From Nodularia sp. (in: cyanobacteria) (GTDB taxonomy: Bacteria; Cyanobacteriota; Cyanobacteriia; Cyanobacteriales; Nostocaceae), in contig REBL01000161.1 of assembly GCA_007692755.1 (NCBI GenBank), forward strand, positions 1 through 48,654: DNA of 48,654 nt, read 5' to 3'. This document shows positions 35,173 to 43,191 of this stretch, piece by piece (position 1 is the stretch's first letter; the number at the start of each line of letters is the position of its first letter). Position numbers and translations under genes: made by a program. The notes under the pieces were generated by a model. The model was not told the DNA's origin. It did no database searches and saw only the letters and a program-made list of their open reading frames with translations.

Positions 35173-35577
35173 ATGCAAGTCAGGAAAGGTTCTCACAGCA
35201 TCTTTAGCGTTAGACTGCACTTTGTGTTTGTAACGCACTATCGGCGCAAGGTTTTAAATGCAGAAATGCTCAACCGATTAAAACAAATGATTGAGCAAGT
35301 ATCGAATAAAATGGACTGCCAATTAATTGAGTTTAACGGGGAGTCAGACCATATACATATCTTGTTAGACTTCCATCCAAAAAACTCTATTGCTGCTGTT
35401 GTTGGTAGTCTGAAGAGCGCAACAGCAAGAATGTTAAAAAAAGAATTTCCTGAAGAAGTAAAAGAGTATTACTGGGGAAAAGTTTCTTTTTGGTCTAATT
35501 CTTACTATGTATCTTCTTGCGGTGGCGCACCAATAGAAGTGCTTAAGAAGTACATCCAAAACCAGCAAACTCCCTGA
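35173..35577 (+). CDS. tnpA: TnpA, Y1 HUH single-strand transposase
   Basis: 134 aa from the ATG giving MQVRKGSHSIFSVRLHFVFVT; a longer frame runs back into the tnpB promoter and is not needed. The HUH motif is His60-Ile-His62 in SDHIHILLDF and the catalytic Tyr is Tyr127 in LKKYIQNQ. Length and the order HUH then Tyr match the IS200/IS605 Y1 transposases, which cut and join single-stranded DNA at hairpin ends during replication. It is divergent from tnpB and seems intact. Confidence 0.93.
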   Translation: MQVRKGSHSIFSVRLHFVFVTHYRRKVLNAEMLNRLKQMIEQVSNKMDCQLIEFNGESDHIHILLDFHPKNSIAAVVGSLKSATARMLKKEFPEEVKEYYWGKVSFWSNSYYVSSCGGAPIEVLKKYIQNQQTP

Positions 35578-35669
35578 CGTGCTATCCTTCCTCACCCCGC
35601 TACGCTGAGGGTGGGGACTGCCGCACAAGAAGTTCAATGAAATCCATTGATCATCAGGTTTTAATCTCA

Positions 35670-37364
35670 CTACCCCTGCGGTATATGCGTATAAATTCCT
35701 TGACCTTGGGTATCATAAATAAATACTGGCAGATTGACATGATCACCAATTACCCCCAAAGCTTCTTGTAAGATATGCCAGTGATTTGTCGTCTGAAGGT
35801 CGGCTTCAGTTAATGTAGTCTGTAGCAGTTCTTCATACTGAGGGGTAAGCGATACAGCAATTCCGGTGTTATTAATCGTGAAAGTGCAAATCCGAATTTC
35901 TCTAGAACAGGTTTGATCGAGGTCATAACGAACTTTTTGCAAACCGTTCATGGTTTGGAGTTTTGCTTGTGCTTGCTGGAGGGCGATTGAGTAAGGTTCA
36001 ATCAGGCTTTGAGATTGATTGTAGTAAAGACTATCTGAAGAAGTTTGTTGAGCATTTTTTAAAGCCTGCTCCCAGTATGTAACTGCTATGGGCCACTGGT
36101 TTTGTTGCTCATAGCTTTGGGCTTGATTGGCTGTGCTGATGGCTTTTTGATAACTTCTAGCGGCTATTTTTTCTGTGGTGGCGCGATCGCGTGTCTTAGC
36201 TAGTTGAGGTTGATACTCTAATAGCAGTTCTTGTGCTTCTTGGGATGCGGGGCTAGTTTGGGGAATCAAATTTAAAGTATTAATGACTATTTGCCAAGTA
36301 GATTGTGCCTTTTCCCATTCGTTTAAGGACTTAGCGCTGGTTTGACGCTGTTGTGCCACAATTGCCACAGCTTTGGCATCATTCAATTTTTTTAACCATT
36401 GTTCTTGAGCCAATAACTGCTGATTTACAGTTTGCAAACTCAGACGATATTTGACTAATCTCGGTTGTACTAGCCCATACAATTCATTATTAGCACCGAT
36501 AGCCTCCAGTGGTGCGATCGCTTGTCGCCATGAATGTTGGATATCTTGTAATTGTCCGAGACTATTTACTGTCGTTTGCATTTTTTTCTCTGCCACAGTT
36601 GCCGTCTGTAAAGCTGTTACCACCTGGTTAATTTTGTCTGACTGCATAGACAAACTAGCTTTTAACTCCTGAGCTTGTTGGTAGCGCGATGACCAACGGG
36701 GAATAATTAACAGGTTGGTACTAGCTATTTCTAATTGCTGTTGTATTGCGATTAATCGATTTTCCGAATTAGCACGGCGCATCAGTTGTCTAGATTCCAA
36801 GTTTAATTTTTGAGCAGTTTGGATTTCTTGACACTCAGACATAACACAAGGACGAGTTAACAAATAAAAGCCACTACCAAACACACAAATTCCTAACAAA
36901 GTTATCCCTATTAGTAGAGATTTGATGGGGCTTTGTGACTGGGTTGCCCACAACTCCGGTGTATCTACCAAAAGAGCAAATAATTCTTCTGGCTCATTGT
37001 CTATGATCGATGGAGTATAGGTCAGAGAAGATGAGAGCGGTATTGCTCGCCTTATTTCCTCCTTTTGCTTCATAATTAAGGAACATCTAGCATAAGGCAG
37101 TTGCTCCCCAAATATTCTGATAAAGCATTGTACCTTGTGTTTCCTGTAGGTTTGTGACGACTGGAGTGCTTCTGACAGCACAACAAATATCCGCTCAGTG
37201 TCAACACTCACACCCACTGGATGTTGAGTTAAAATCATTAACTCGTTTTTTTTGACAGCACACTTAATTTGGAAGACTTCACCAGAGGGGACTTCTGCAA
37301 GCACTTGTTCTTGCAAAGTTTTGGCTAAGAGTTTTAAGTCTTCCTGCTGAATTGCTACTTTCAT
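35670..37364 (-). CDS. Large single-span membrane protein with helical repeats
   Basis: 564 aa. The soluble N-terminal region (about 1-110) begins MKVAIQQEDLKLLAKTLQEQV and looks like a compact alpha/beta domain. One membrane helix (about 150-169, LIGITLLGICVFGSGFYLLT) is followed by CVMSECQEIQ. A long alpha-helical region (about 178-470) has Gln/Ala-rich repeated helices such as KKMQTTVNSLGQLQDIQHSW and YEQQNQWPIAVTYWEQALKNA, the latter TPR-like. A small C-terminal beta-rich domain (about 470-564) ends in VFIYDTQGQGIYTHIPQG. I do not recognise a named family. Membrane-tethered helical scaffolding is the most that can be inferred. Confidence 0.75.
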   Translation of the reverse strand: MKVAIQQEDLKLLAKTLQEQVLAEVPSGEVFQIKCAVKKNELMILTQHPVGVSVDTERIFVVLSEALQSSQTYRKHKVQCFIRIFGEQLPYARCSLIMKQKEEIRRAIPLSSSLTYTPSIIDNEPEELFALLVDTPELWATQSQSPIKSLLIGITLLGICVFGSGFYLLTRPCVMSECQEIQTAQKLNLESRQLMRRANSENRLIAIQQQLEIASTNLLIIPRWSSRYQQAQELKASLSMQSDKINQVVTALQTATVAEKKMQTTVNSLGQLQDIQHSWRQAIAPLEAIGANNELYGLVQPRLVKYRLSLQTVNQQLLAQEQWLKKLNDAKAVAIVAQQRQTSAKSLNEWEKAQSTWQIVINTLNLIPQTSPASQEAQELLLEYQPQLAKTRDRATTEKIAARSYQKAISTANQAQSYEQQNQWPIAVTYWEQALKNAQQTSSDSLYYNQSQSLIEPYSIALQQAQAKLQTMNGLQKVRYDLDQTCSREIRICTFTINNTGIAVSLTPQYEELLQTTLTEADLQTTNHWHILQEALGVIGDHVNLPVFIYDTQGQGIYTHIPQG

Positions 37365-38051
37365 AAAGCGTTACTGCTGATTTTTTATTGGGAAAGCATG
37401 AAATGAAGCATTTGCGTTTAGGAAATGCAGATGCACAGTTTAATCAACCACAATCAGAGAATAAATTGACACTCTCACCGTTAAGCTGATGCTGTAGTGG
37501 GAGATTCTTGTTTTACACAATTCTGCTGTTTAGAGATTCTCTACAAGCTGGAATTTCAGTATGCTTGACCGTATTCTTTGACAGTAGACCAACTTTTTAA
37601 CACAAATTGCGACATTTGAGCAAAATGTTACAAGAGACAATGGAGTTGAGCAGAGTTCAAAAAGAGTCAATCCCTGACGGATATCACCGAAAAGGCAGAG
37701 GGGAAGGGAGCAGGGCGCGGGGGGAGCAAGCCCTTTTCATCTGGGTACATGGGTACTAAGTCCCGTCTCAGTCTTTCCCCTTGCTACCCTGGCTGTTTTG
37801 ACATGAATACTGGTTTTGTTATATGCTAACGATTTCACGGAGAATTTTTATTACTTTTAGTAAGTACAGTAGTCATGTTTTTATCTGAAAAACTGATTTG
37901 CATCATTGACAAAATTCGATAGAATTAATACATAAAAATATATTATTTATTATAGACGAACCGATCTAAATTAAGTAATTGTAGTGCTAATAAAAGTTAA
38001 AAACAGCACCAAAGAAATACTTTTGAAAGTGTAAATACAAGGTGCAAGAAA
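37365..38051. other. Intergenic region upstream of the succinyl-CoA-ligase-like cluster
   Basis: 687 bp between divergent genes. It has a G-rich GGGAGCAGGGCGCGGGGGG tract (about 37704-37722) of the heptamer-repeat type, and otherwise AT-rich DNA, especially 37900-38030, which probably carries the promoter of the downstream cluster. Tiny frames only. No gene is supported. Confidence 0.5.
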
Positions 38052-39278
38052 ATGGATTTATTAGAGTACCAAGTTAAAGAATGGTTTGGGAAAATAGGCA
38101 TTCCCGTCTTGCCTTCCCAACGAATTGACCATCCTACAGATTTGAAACGGTTGAAAATTCGCTATCCGATTGTCCTGAAGTCACAAGTATATGCGGGTGA
38201 AAGGGCAAAGGCTGGTGGAGTCAGGTTTGTAGACACAACAATTGATGCGATCGCAGCGGCACAAACTGTATTTAATTTACCAATCTGGGGCGAATTACCG
38301 GAAGTTTTACTCGCAGAATCCAAGTATAGTAGTCAACAAGAATTTTATCTAGCTGTGGTTTTAGATACAGCTGTTTGCCGACCAGTGCTTTTAGGTTGCA
38401 AAGAAGCCGATATCGATTGGGAATCCGCCGGGGAGAAAATGCAGCACGTTGTGGTTGAACAAGAATTTTCTCCTTTTTATGCCCGGCGACTGGCGCTAAA
38501 AATGGGATTGCAAGGTAAATTAATGCAGTCTGTCAGCTCGGTAGTCGAGAAAATGTACCAGTTGTTTGTACAGAAAGACTTAGACTTGGTAGAAATTAAT
38601 CCCTTGGCTGTGAATGCGTCAGGTGAAGTTATGGCTCTCAATGGTAAAGTCAGTATCAACGAACGCGCCATTGGCCGCCATCCAGACTTAGCTGAGATAG
38701 CTGTAAAAATAGCTAACCGTCATAGTAGAAGTTCCGTCAACGGTCATTTAGGCGATTGGGATGGTTTAGAATTACACGGTAAAATTGGTATTTTGGGCAA
38801 TGGGACTGGTTCGATGATGGCTACCTTAGATTTAGTTACCAGTGCTGGTGGTAAACCTGGGAGTTGTCTGAATTTGCGCCATGCTTTCCTCACAGATGTT
38901 TCACCGACGACTTTTTGCGATCGCCTCGCCAAAGGTTTGAATATCCTCGCAGCTGACAGAAGTATTCAAGTTATACTGCTTAATCTTCTGGGGAGTGTAC
39001 CTCAGACTGAGGAAGTCACCGACATCATTAGTAATTTTGTCCAGCAAGACCACCACGAAATTAAATCACAGACTGTCAAAGTTGGTAGCCGAACCCGAAG
39101 AGAGTCTCATTTTCCGCGTTTGGTTGTGCGGATTGCAGGTTCTGAGTTCAACACTACCAAGAATTTTCTAGACACCTTAAACACTCAAACTGATGCTTTG
39201 ATAGTAGTAGAAAACTTAGATGAAGCAGTCGCAGCAGCTGTTCGTCTTGCCAAGCCTATTGCTTATAAAAAAGTTTGA
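38052..39278 (+). CDS. Succinyl-CoA-synthetase beta-like ATP-grasp protein (divergent)
   Basis: 408 aa with the SucC layout. The N-terminal ATP-grasp domain has VLKSQVYAGERAKAGGV (about 41-57; canonical VVKCQVHAGGRGKAGGV), including the ATP-contacting Lys. EINPLAV is intact with the metal-binding Asn183, but the following metal Asp of LDGK is Asn197 (LNGK). The C-terminal domain has GILGNGTGSMMATLDLV in place of NGAGLAMGTMD, and NLRHAFL where the enzyme has the glycine-rich DVGGGAT. About 20 extra residues occur in the C-terminal half. True catalysis is doubtful; nucleotide binding could remain. AAGGTG precedes the ATG. The gene opens a plus-strand cluster with an ABC-2 transporter. Confidence 0.85.
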   Translation: MDLLEYQVKEWFGKIGIPVLPSQRIDHPTDLKRLKIRYPIVLKSQVYAGERAKAGGVRFVDTTIDAIAAAQTVFNLPIWGELPEVLLAESKYSSQQEFYLAVVLDTAVCRPVLLGCKEADIDWESAGEKMQHVVVEQEFSPFYARRLALKMGLQGKLMQSVSSVVEKMYQLFVQKDLDLVEINPLAVNASGEVMALNGKVSINERAIGRHPDLAEIAVKIANRHSRSSVNGHLGDWDGLELHGKIGILGNGTGSMMATLDLVTSAGGKPGSCLNLRHAFLTDVSPTTFCDRLAKGLNILAADRSIQVILLNLLGSVPQTEEVTDIISNFVQQDHHEIKSQTVKVGSRTRRESHFPRLVVRIAGSEFNTTKNFLDTLNTQTDALIVVENLDEAVAAAVRLAKPIAYKKV

Positions 39279-39318
39279 TACAATTTTTCATATTTACCGC
39301 AAAAAACTGTAGTTTTTC

Positions 39319-40248
39319 ATGAAAACATTAGAAGCAAGTAAGCTTCAAAAAAATTTTCGTCAAAGCCAACAAATTATTACAGCCGTCAAAGATGTTTCTT
39401 TAAATATTCATCCTCAAGAGGTATTGGCGTTTCTTGGTCCCAATGGCGCAGGTAAGACTACCAGTATTAAAATGATTGCTGGATTAATTCAACCTGATGC
39501 GGGTTGGGTGAAAATTGCTGGTACTGATCCCCACCGTAACCCCGCAGCATTGAAAAATTTAGGTGCTGTACTCGAAGGAAATCGTAACCTTTACTGGCGA
39601 TTAACTCCCCAAGAGAATTTGGAATATTTTGGTGTATTAAAAGGAATGAGCCGACGAGAAGCTACTAAGTCGGGTTTAGCACTTTTAGATAGATTTGGAC
39701 TGATGTCTAAACGCCAAACAGCAGTGGAAAATCTTTCACGGGGAATGCAGCAGAAGTTAGCATTTGCTGTGGCCTTAATTCATAAACCCCAACTATTATT
39801 ATTAGATGAACCAACTTTAGGATTGGATGTAGAAGCCACAGAAGATGTGAAAATTTTAGTCAAAGAAATTGCTGCTGCTGGTTGTGCTATTTTACTAACT
39901 ACTCACCAACTCAGTATTGCAGAAGAACTTGCAGATAGAGTTGCCATTATTCAATCAGGGGAAATTATCACAGAATTATCCACCAGTGAATTAATTCGCC
40001 AATTTTCTGGAACTGGTTACAAAATTGAGGTAGAAACTGTCCTTGATGATGCACGAATCACAGCCTTAGAAAATCTGAGTGCAGTAGTTCAAGACACACA
40101 AATTATCCATTTATCCCAGCCAGAATTACTTTACAAAATCCTTGATATAATCAAACCTCTGCCTATATCATCTCTGAAAAAAGAGCAAGCGAACCTCACC
40201 CAAATCTTTTTGCAGATAATTAGAAGAGGCAGAAATCAAGATGTTTAA
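39319..40248 (+). CDS. ABC-2 type transporter, ATP-binding subunit
   Basis: 309-aa ATPase of the DrrA/NatA/CcmA-like group. Walker A is LGPNGAGKTTS (about 39-49), the Q-loop region reads GAVLEGNRNLYWRLT, the signature is LSRGMQQK (with Arg for the second Gly, common in this group), and Walker B is LLLLDEPTLGLD with the catalytic Glu. A switch His is in LLTTHQLS. A C-terminal regulatory extension (about 225-309) follows. It overlaps the permease gene by 8 bp. It starts 40 bp after the SucC-like gene, so one transcript is likely. Confidence 0.93.
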   Translation: MKTLEASKLQKNFRQSQQIITAVKDVSLNIHPQEVLAFLGPNGAGKTTSIKMIAGLIQPDAGWVKIAGTDPHRNPAALKNLGAVLEGNRNLYWRLTPQENLEYFGVLKGMSRREATKSGLALLDRFGLMSKRQTAVENLSRGMQQKLAFAVALIHKPQLLLLDEPTLGLDVEATEDVKILVKEIAAAGCAILLTTHQLSIAEELADRVAIIQSGEIITELSTSELIRQFSGTGYKIEVETVLDDARITALENLSAVVQDTQIIHLSQPELLYKILDIIKPLPISSLKKEQANLTQIFLQIIRRGRNQDV

Positions 40249-41014
40249 ATTATTTTTAGCTGAATTGCGCCGTAGTTGGATTATATCTATTCGTTATCCT
40301 CTACAGTCAATAGGCCGGATTTTTGTGTTTGCTTCCATATTTTATGGATTATTCTTAAGTTCTCGTTATGTCGCTGGTGATGCTTTTCAATTAGGCGATC
40401 GCCTCGACTCGATTATTATTGGCTATGTGCTTTGGACTTTAACCTCATTTATTCTGGCTAGTCTGGCGGGAGAGTTGCAAATAGAAGCCCAAACTGGCAC
40501 TTTAGAACAACTATTTCTCTCGCGCTATGGTGCTACTAAGGTCTTTTTAATGCGAATGTTGGCTGATTTGAGTTTGCAGATATTGCAAATATTCGGCATT
40601 CTGGTGATCATCATGCTCCTAACAGGTAGCCGTCTTGACTTTCCTCCCACATTGCTTTTCCCTTTTGTTACTGTGGTCTTAGGGGCTAATGGCTTTGCTT
40701 TTGCATTGGGGTCTTTATCCTTAATATTTAAACGTTTGCAACAACTTTTAGGTTTGACGCAATTTCCGTTATTATTTTTGCTGACCATACCCACCGAAAG
40801 TTGGACAGGATCAGCAAGAATTTTGGCAGCGTTGCTTCCCATGACTCCTGGTGCTGAATTACTACGTGATTTGATGGCTAGAGGTGAAAGTTTGAATTTA
40901 ACCAAGTTATTAATCGCTTTCATCAATGGCACAGTATATTTTGCCGTAGGATTATGGATATTTCATCAAGCTGAAGGCAAAGCCAAGCAACAAGGAATAT
41001 TAAGAGGATACTAA
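40241..41014 (+). CDS. ABC-2 type transporter, permease subunit
   Basis: 257 aa with six predicted helices, in the ABC-2 membrane family that exports lipids, drugs or polysaccharides: ISIRYPLQSIGRIFVFASIFYGLFLSS at the N-terminus, WTLTSFILASLAGELQIEAQTGTLEQLFLS, and the ABC-2 signature-like region GATKVFLMRMLADLSLQILQIFGILVII. The last helix is GTVYFAVGLWIFHQAEGKAKQQG. The start overlaps the ATPase gene by 8 bp and AGAGGC is a fair ribosome-binding site. Together the two genes form one half- or full-size exporter; the substrate is not shown by sequence. Confidence 0.92.
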   Translation: MFKLFLAELRRSWIISIRYPLQSIGRIFVFASIFYGLFLSSRYVAGDAFQLGDRLDSIIIGYVLWTLTSFILASLAGELQIEAQTGTLEQLFLSRYGATKVFLMRMLADLSLQILQIFGILVIIMLLTGSRLDFPPTLLFPFVTVVLGANGFAFALGSLSLIFKRLQQLLGLTQFPLLFLLTIPTESWTGSARILAALLPMTPGAELLRDLMARGESLNLTKLLIAFINGTVYFAVGLWIFHQAEGKAKQQGILRGY

Positions 41015-41071
41015 TTCTAACAAGTAATAATAAAGTTATTATAAAATTTTCTCAATCTACCAAAACGTTTT

Positions 41072-41971
41072 ATGAACTTAACACCAGACAGCAAAGTATT
41101 AATCCAAGGCTTTTGTGAATTTATTACAGCAACTCATATTGCTCAAATGAAAGCTTATGGCACAAATTTGGTTGCTGGTGTCAATCCCGGATGTGGTGGA
41201 CAGCAACGCTACAATCTACCAGTATTCGATTTGGTGGAAGAAGTGGTGGCGAAATTTGGCGTAATTGACACTGCGATTATCTGCGTCCACCCATACCAAG
41301 TTTTAGATGCAGCATTAGAAGCGATCGCCTGTAATATTAGTCAAATTATTATCATGACTGGTGGCGTACCACCGTTGGATATGGTGCAATTACTGCGGAA
41401 AGCCGAAGCCGGTGAAACCTTGATCGTCGGTCCCAATAGTCCAGGAATTATTGTACCGGGTAAAATTCTTTTAGGTAGTCAGCCCAGCGAATTATACACA
41501 CCTGGTTCTGTGGGGATTGTCAGCCGCAGTAGTACCCTAACTTATGAGGTGGCTTGGGAATTAACTAAAGCTGGTTTAGGGCAGTCAATTAGTGTCAGTA
41601 TTGGTAGTGATGCGATCGTTGGTTCATCATTTTTGCAATGGTTGCAAATTCTCGATGAAGATGAAACTACCGAAGCGATCGTTTTAGTCGGTCAACCCGG
41701 CGGTGATAGTGAAGAAGCCGCAGCGCAGTATATTACGGAAGCAATTGATAAACCTGTAATTGCCTATATTGCCGGTAGACACGCACCACTAGCCAAAAAT
41801 TGGCGACAAAGTGGAACTTTAGCCACAGTTATCGGACGTGACCCTAATTTTGGTACAGCCCAAAGTAAATTAGCTGCCTTTAAAGAAGCAAAAATTCCAG
41901 TCGCTGAACGTCCTTCTCTAATTCCAGAATTAGTTAAAAAGGGAATTAAATTAGTTGAAAAAATTCACTAA
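41072..41971 (+). CDS. Succinyl-CoA-synthetase alpha-like CoA-binding protein lacking catalytic His
   Basis: 299 aa, the same size as SucD, collinear to the end. The CoA-binding Rossmann domain is conserved (KVLIQGFCEFITATH, GVNPGCGGQQRYNLPVF, VGPNSPGIIVPG, GIVSRSSTLTYE). In the catalytic half AYIAGRHAPLAKNWRQSGTL aligns with E. coli AYIAGVTAPKGKRMGHAGAI, so the phospho-His at 246 is Gln. VGQPGG aligns with IGEIGG, so Glu208 is also Gln. Without these residues the phosphoryl-transfer step of succinyl-CoA synthetase cannot occur in the known way. A CoA or acyl-CoA binding role is inferred. It ends the transporter cluster, 57 bp after the permease gene. Confidence 0.88.
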   Translation: MNLTPDSKVLIQGFCEFITATHIAQMKAYGTNLVAGVNPGCGGQQRYNLPVFDLVEEVVAKFGVIDTAIICVHPYQVLDAALEAIACNISQIIIMTGGVPPLDMVQLLRKAEAGETLIVGPNSPGIIVPGKILLGSQPSELYTPGSVGIVSRSSTLTYEVAWELTKAGLGQSISVSIGSDAIVGSSFLQWLQILDEDETTEAIVLVGQPGGDSEEAAAQYITEAIDKPVIAYIAGRHAPLAKNWRQSGTLATVIGRDPNFGTAQSKLAAFKEAKIPVAERPSLIPELVKKGIKLVEKIH

Positions 41972-42012
41972 TTTGTTTGTTAAACTCGATACTGCAATTT
42001 TAACTTGTCCCA

Positions 42013-42870
42013 ATGACAAAACCCGCAGATGTCAGCACAAAAAGGTTAATTAGTCTCGCACCAGATAACTGGGTAAGATGGGTAACACAAATACCTGATC
42101 TTGTCGCTAGTGAAATTCTCAACTCAGAATTCCAGTGGATTAGTAGAGAAAGTGATGTTTTGATCCGCGTCCAAAATCCCCAAGGTGAGGAATTTCTTGT
42201 CCTCAACGAGCTGCAATTGCGTTATACTTCCAAAATGCCACGTCGGATACGTGCTTATGCCGGACTTGCAGAAGAGAAATATGATTTACCAACTTATCCG
42301 GTATTAATTAATATTCTCAAGTCTACAAACGCAGAAATTCCCACAACATACACATCAAATGTTGCCGGTTTACAGGTGCGTCAAGACTACCGAGTGATTA
42401 ATTTATGGGAAGTAGACGTAAATATAGCTTTTCAACAACCGTTACCTTCGTTGCTTCCTTTTGTCCCAATTCTCAAAGGTGGAGAAGACGAGTCTACAAT
42501 TAGAGAAGCCTTACAAATTTTACGTGCCGATGAACAGTTAAATCAACTGGAAACGGTGTTAGCATTTTTTGCTACCTTTGTACTAGAGACGGCGTTAGTT
42601 CAAGATATAATGAGGTGGGATATGGCTGTGTTACATGAGTCGCCTTGGTATCAAGAAATATTACGCGAGGGTGAAGCACGCGGTGAAACACGCGGACAAC
42701 GACAAGGAATAACTTTTAGCATTGAAACTAGCTTAGAAGCCAAATTTGGTAGCGATGGGTTGGAATTGATGCCGCAAATTGTCGAAATATCGGATTTAGA
42801 ACGTTTGAAAATGATTTTGCGGGCAATTATTACAGCAAATACAGTTGCAGAATTGCGACAATTGCTATAA
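42013..42870 (+). CDS. Rpn/PD-(D/E)XK-type nuclease-like protein with DUF4351-like C-terminus
   Basis: 285 aa. The first part has the layout of cyanobacterial Rpn-type PD-(D/E)XK proteins: SDVLIRVQNPQGEEFLVLNELQLRYTSKMPRRIRAYAGL, with Asp in SDVLIRV and Glu-x-Gln in NELQLR as the likely active site, then the LPTYPVLINIL strand. The last 70 residues (GETRGQRQGITFSIETSLEAKFG ... LERLKMILRAIITANTVAELRQLL) are DUF4351-like with the usual Gly/Arg-rich EGEARGE linker. Such proteins are linked with horizontal gene movement and RecA-independent recombination in E. coli. It follows the SucD-like gene by 41 bp in the same strand but is a common accessory gene and may not belong to the cluster. Confidence 0.75.
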   Translation: MTKPADVSTKRLISLAPDNWVRWVTQIPDLVASEILNSEFQWISRESDVLIRVQNPQGEEFLVLNELQLRYTSKMPRRIRAYAGLAEEKYDLPTYPVLINILKSTNAEIPTTYTSNVAGLQVRQDYRVINLWEVDVNIAFQQPLPSLLPFVPILKGGEDESTIREALQILRADEQLNQLETVLAFFATFVLETALVQDIMRWDMAVLHESPWYQEILREGEARGETRGQRQGITFSIETSLEAKFGSDGLELMPQIVEISDLERLKMILRAIITANTVAELRQLL

Positions 42871-43191
42871 TTTTTGCGATAGAAATCCGATTTGATTATT
42901 GAAAAAATCTGAGTATTATGTAGGGTGTGTTATGGCTTTAGCCTAACGCACCGTCTTCGGGGTCTTATAGAAGAATGGAGAAACGAACCGCCAAGACGCA
43001 AAGAACGCCAAGGGAAGAGGGTGTAATAGGTTTTTTACGTCAGCCAGTAGGTTGGGTTGAAGCTTTGTGAAATCTAAGGCTGGTAGGATGTTTTTACTTT
43101 TTACGTGATGTGAAAAAGAACCTCCGGCGGGTTATGGCGACGGGTGCAAAATATAGACAGGACTAAAGTCCTGACTACAAACTTTTTATAT
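42871..43191. repeat. Repeat-rich intergenic DNA after the Rpn gene
   Basis: Contains GTAGGGTGTGTTATGGC/TAACGCACC-type sequence (about 42920-42952), a CCGCCAAGACGCAAAGAACG element (about 42990), and CGGGTGCAAAATATAG (43141-43156), an exact 16-mer copy of 1299-1314, followed by a 6-bp hairpin CAGGAC/GTCCTG (43158-43173). All are dispersed cyanobacterial repeats. No gene is supported. Confidence 0.6.

Larger units (their letters stand above)
33859..35616. mobile_element. IS605-type insertion sequence (IS200/IS605 family) with divergent tnpA and tnpB
   Basis: Both genes of a complete IS605-type element are intact and divergent with 60 bp between them. Each outer side has a hairpin. A 9-bp perfect stem ACGTACATC/GATGTACGT (33859-33889) spans the tnpB stop codon, and an 8-bp stem CCTCACCC/GGGTGGGG with one G-T pair (35590-35616) lies past tnpA. 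Such subterminal hairpins are the TnpA recognition sites; the true cleavage points are a few to about 20 bases further out and cannot be fixed here. IS200/IS605 elements leave no inverted-repeat ends or target duplications. Insertion is intergenic. The TnpB omega RNA guide would be the bases just outside the element beyond the tnpB-side end. Confidence 0.88.
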
